A stretch of 64,000 nucleotides of DNA, from assembly GCA_032622095.1 (NCBI GenBank), contig CP136063.1, positions 26,972,987 to 27,036,986 of the forward strand, read 5' to 3'. Positions 62,581 to 64,000 of this stretch are shown here, one piece after another. Each line of letters begins with the position of its first letter. The stretch's first letter is position 1. This stretch comes from Siphonodentalium dalli. Its lineage: Eukaryota > Mollusca > Scaphopoda > Gadilida > Siphonodentaliidae. The notes beneath the pieces are model-generated. The model did no database searches, had not been told where the DNA came from, and saw only the letters and a list, made by a program, of their open reading frames with translations. A program made the translations under genes and the position numbers.

Positions 62581-63287
62581 ATGTATACAATATTGTCATG
62601 TTGGGAGATATTTTGCATGGTGATCTATATCGGTAGCATTGTATATGAATGGTAATTGTATGTTCCTATTTAATTGTATTGATATATTTGAACAAAATGT
62701 GTTTCTGACGTGATATTTTGTTCCTGGACAAATTATATCGGAAATTTGTATTCCGTTGTCCTATTGGAACAACTCGATGATTGTACGTGTGTGGGATTTG
62801 GATGAAGAAACTTGATGCTTCTATATACGTGGGTTCTATACATCGTTTCGCCTTAATGAATAGTAATGGTAGTATGAACTGATGTTGGACATGTGTTAAT
62901 TTGAGTTATAAGATCCGATATAGGGCGTATATGAATATGTTATTAATGACAGTTAATCATTGGCAAGTATATTTGACAATAATATATGGGGTAGGGAAGA
63001 ATATGAAAAATATTGCTTAAGGACTGACAATATTTGTGTCGTTTGGGATAAAGTGCACATGGTGAGCCTATTTTGGCACTGTATATGCACATTTTGGTAA
63101 GCGGCGGTATTGGGTGAAGTTTGTACGTGAATTTCGTGTTCACGTGTATTGGATTTTTGTTTTATGCACGATATAGATGCATGTGGGGTCCGTGTATTGC
63201 GCGTTACATGTATGTAAGAGTGAGCTTCAGTTAGCTCTGTACATGTATCTGGGATTTTTATGCACGATTGTGCACTGTGTGTTCTAT

Positions 63288-63328
63288 ACATGTTAAGTTA
63301 ACTGGGCCTTGATTGGCCGTTAACATGT
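63288..63328. repeat. inverted repeat with ACATGTTAA arms
   Basis: ACATGTTAA and TTAACATGT form exact 9-bp arms. Inside them GTTAAC and GGCC also pair with GGCC and GTTAAC around a short TTGATT loop. Confidence 0.45.
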
Positions 63329-63411
63329 ACGTTGTATTTGGAGATTTTCTTGTGGAAGGGCGTTCGGGTATCATGGGAATTGGATGGGGAATTGTATCTC
63401 ACTAGATACGT

Positions 63412-63428
63412 GGGGGGGGGGGGGGGGG
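63412..63428. repeat. 17-nt G homopolymer
   Basis: Uninterrupted G run, the second in this G/T-rich stretch. Confidence 0.85.
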
Positions 63429-63742
63429 TAAGCGTACTAAATCGTTAAGGAAGGTTCACCTATCGGTGTTCATGTCGTAATAATTGGTGTGTGTGTGTCA
63501 CTTAAGTTTGTTATTATGATACACTTGTGAGGTTGTGAACCTTGGTTAATTATTTCATCTAAATAGGATTATTTGAGTTTGATGAATAATTATGGATAGT
63601 TTTGGTTATGTTATGAGGCAGAAAAATTGGCTGGGTAATGTTTGTTTATGTTATTAGTTTATGTTGAAATATTCCTATTTATTGATATGATACTTGTGTA
63701 ACATATTTTTATTGTATTTATTTATTTTATTTTTTTGAGGGA

Positions 63743-63792
63743 AGCAAGTTTTAGCCCTGTGTGCATGGTGCACCGATGCACACTGGACTTGC
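63743..63792. repeat. two-tier hairpin
   Basis: Inner arms GTGTGCAT and ATGCACAC (8 bp, perfect) surround GGTGCACCG. Outer arms GCAAGT and ACTTGC pair as well. It is preceded by a T-rich tract. It could be an RNA hairpin or a repeat end; no identity recognised. Confidence 0.4.
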
Positions 63793-64000
63793 CAGCATTG
63801 AGTTATATCTGATTATTAGATGATGTTTAGTGTGTTTATTTATTATTGGATATTATGTTTAGATGTATCGAAGAGATATCGCTTGATAGCTGGTTAGATG
63901 TTAGCGGGAACAGGGGTTTGTAATATATATTTGAGATAGATAGTGCCTAGCATGTCCCTCGGGAATCTTCGAGAGTGCTTGCTTGGTTTGGCACAGCGTC

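Larger units (their letters stand above)
62086..64000. other. G/T-rich strand-asymmetric region with G homopolymers
   Basis: The plus strand is poor in A and C compared with the rest of the window. It holds a 31-G run (62549-62579) and a 17-G run (63412-63428). C-rich minus-strand frames here (62943-63291) are products of the base skew and have no protein features. Confidence 0.5.

Noticed and set aside
62943-63291. C-rich minus-strand frames of 66 and 112 codons
   Set aside because: They arise from the G/T skew of the plus strand; Thr/His/Ser/Ile-rich low-information translations.

Overview
The window is eukaryotic nuclear DNA, most likely from a marine lophotrochozoan and plausibly a mollusc. 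It is AT-rich and repeat-dominated. It holds pieces of non-LTR retrotransposons, tRNA-derived SINE-like heads, degenerate minisatellites and repeats carrying GGGAGATAACTC-type boxes, which I recall as frequent in molluscan non-coding DNA. There are no operons, ribosome-binding sites or dense genes. The species call is inference. A run of 100 N at 46318-46417 shows this is a scaffold with an unresolved gap.

Layout. 1-2776: non-coding DNA with a hairpin, a G-poor stretch, three degenerate ~358-bp tandem repeats, a 32-nt T run and a 20-bp minisatellite. 2777-22819: a head-to-tail array of a 1398-bp unit (~14.3 nearly identical copies). 22820-25704: more of the ~358-bp family, a GGTCA-rich minisatellite and two SINE-like tRNA heads. 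25705-29639: 2.3 copies of a different 1723-bp tandem unit that is a diverged, modular relative of the 1398-bp unit. 29640-46317: a second 1398-bp array (~11.9 copies) running into the gap. The two 1398-bp arrays cover about 36.7 kb, more than half the window.

After the gap: a LINE 3' end with a (TTCG)n tail (46418-47102), small duplications (47.1-48.0 kb), then the only convincing host-type coding region, the N-terminal part of a zinc-binding (C..C..H..C, twice) protein (49601-50356). It stops where a second, minus-strand LINE 3' end appears to begin (50357-51069). Next comes a ~1.4-kb tandem triplication (51070-56350). Its third copy is split by a 1958-bp DNA transposon with inverted ends and a 3-bp target duplication, ACT; the second copy preserves the empty site. 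56490-58470 is a degenerate ~140-bp minisatellite built as two blocks with the same (TGTC)n-associated head. The rest (58.5-64 kb) is mostly unassigned DNA with scattered repeat fragments. It ends in a strand-asymmetric G/T-rich stretch with one unrecognised 101-codon frame behind a good splice acceptor.

There is no pathway to reconstruct. The window is chiefly a satellite-like locus with transposon debris. The most notable items are the two paralogous tandem families with a shared palindrome whose arms have changed together, and the transposon with a preserved empty site.
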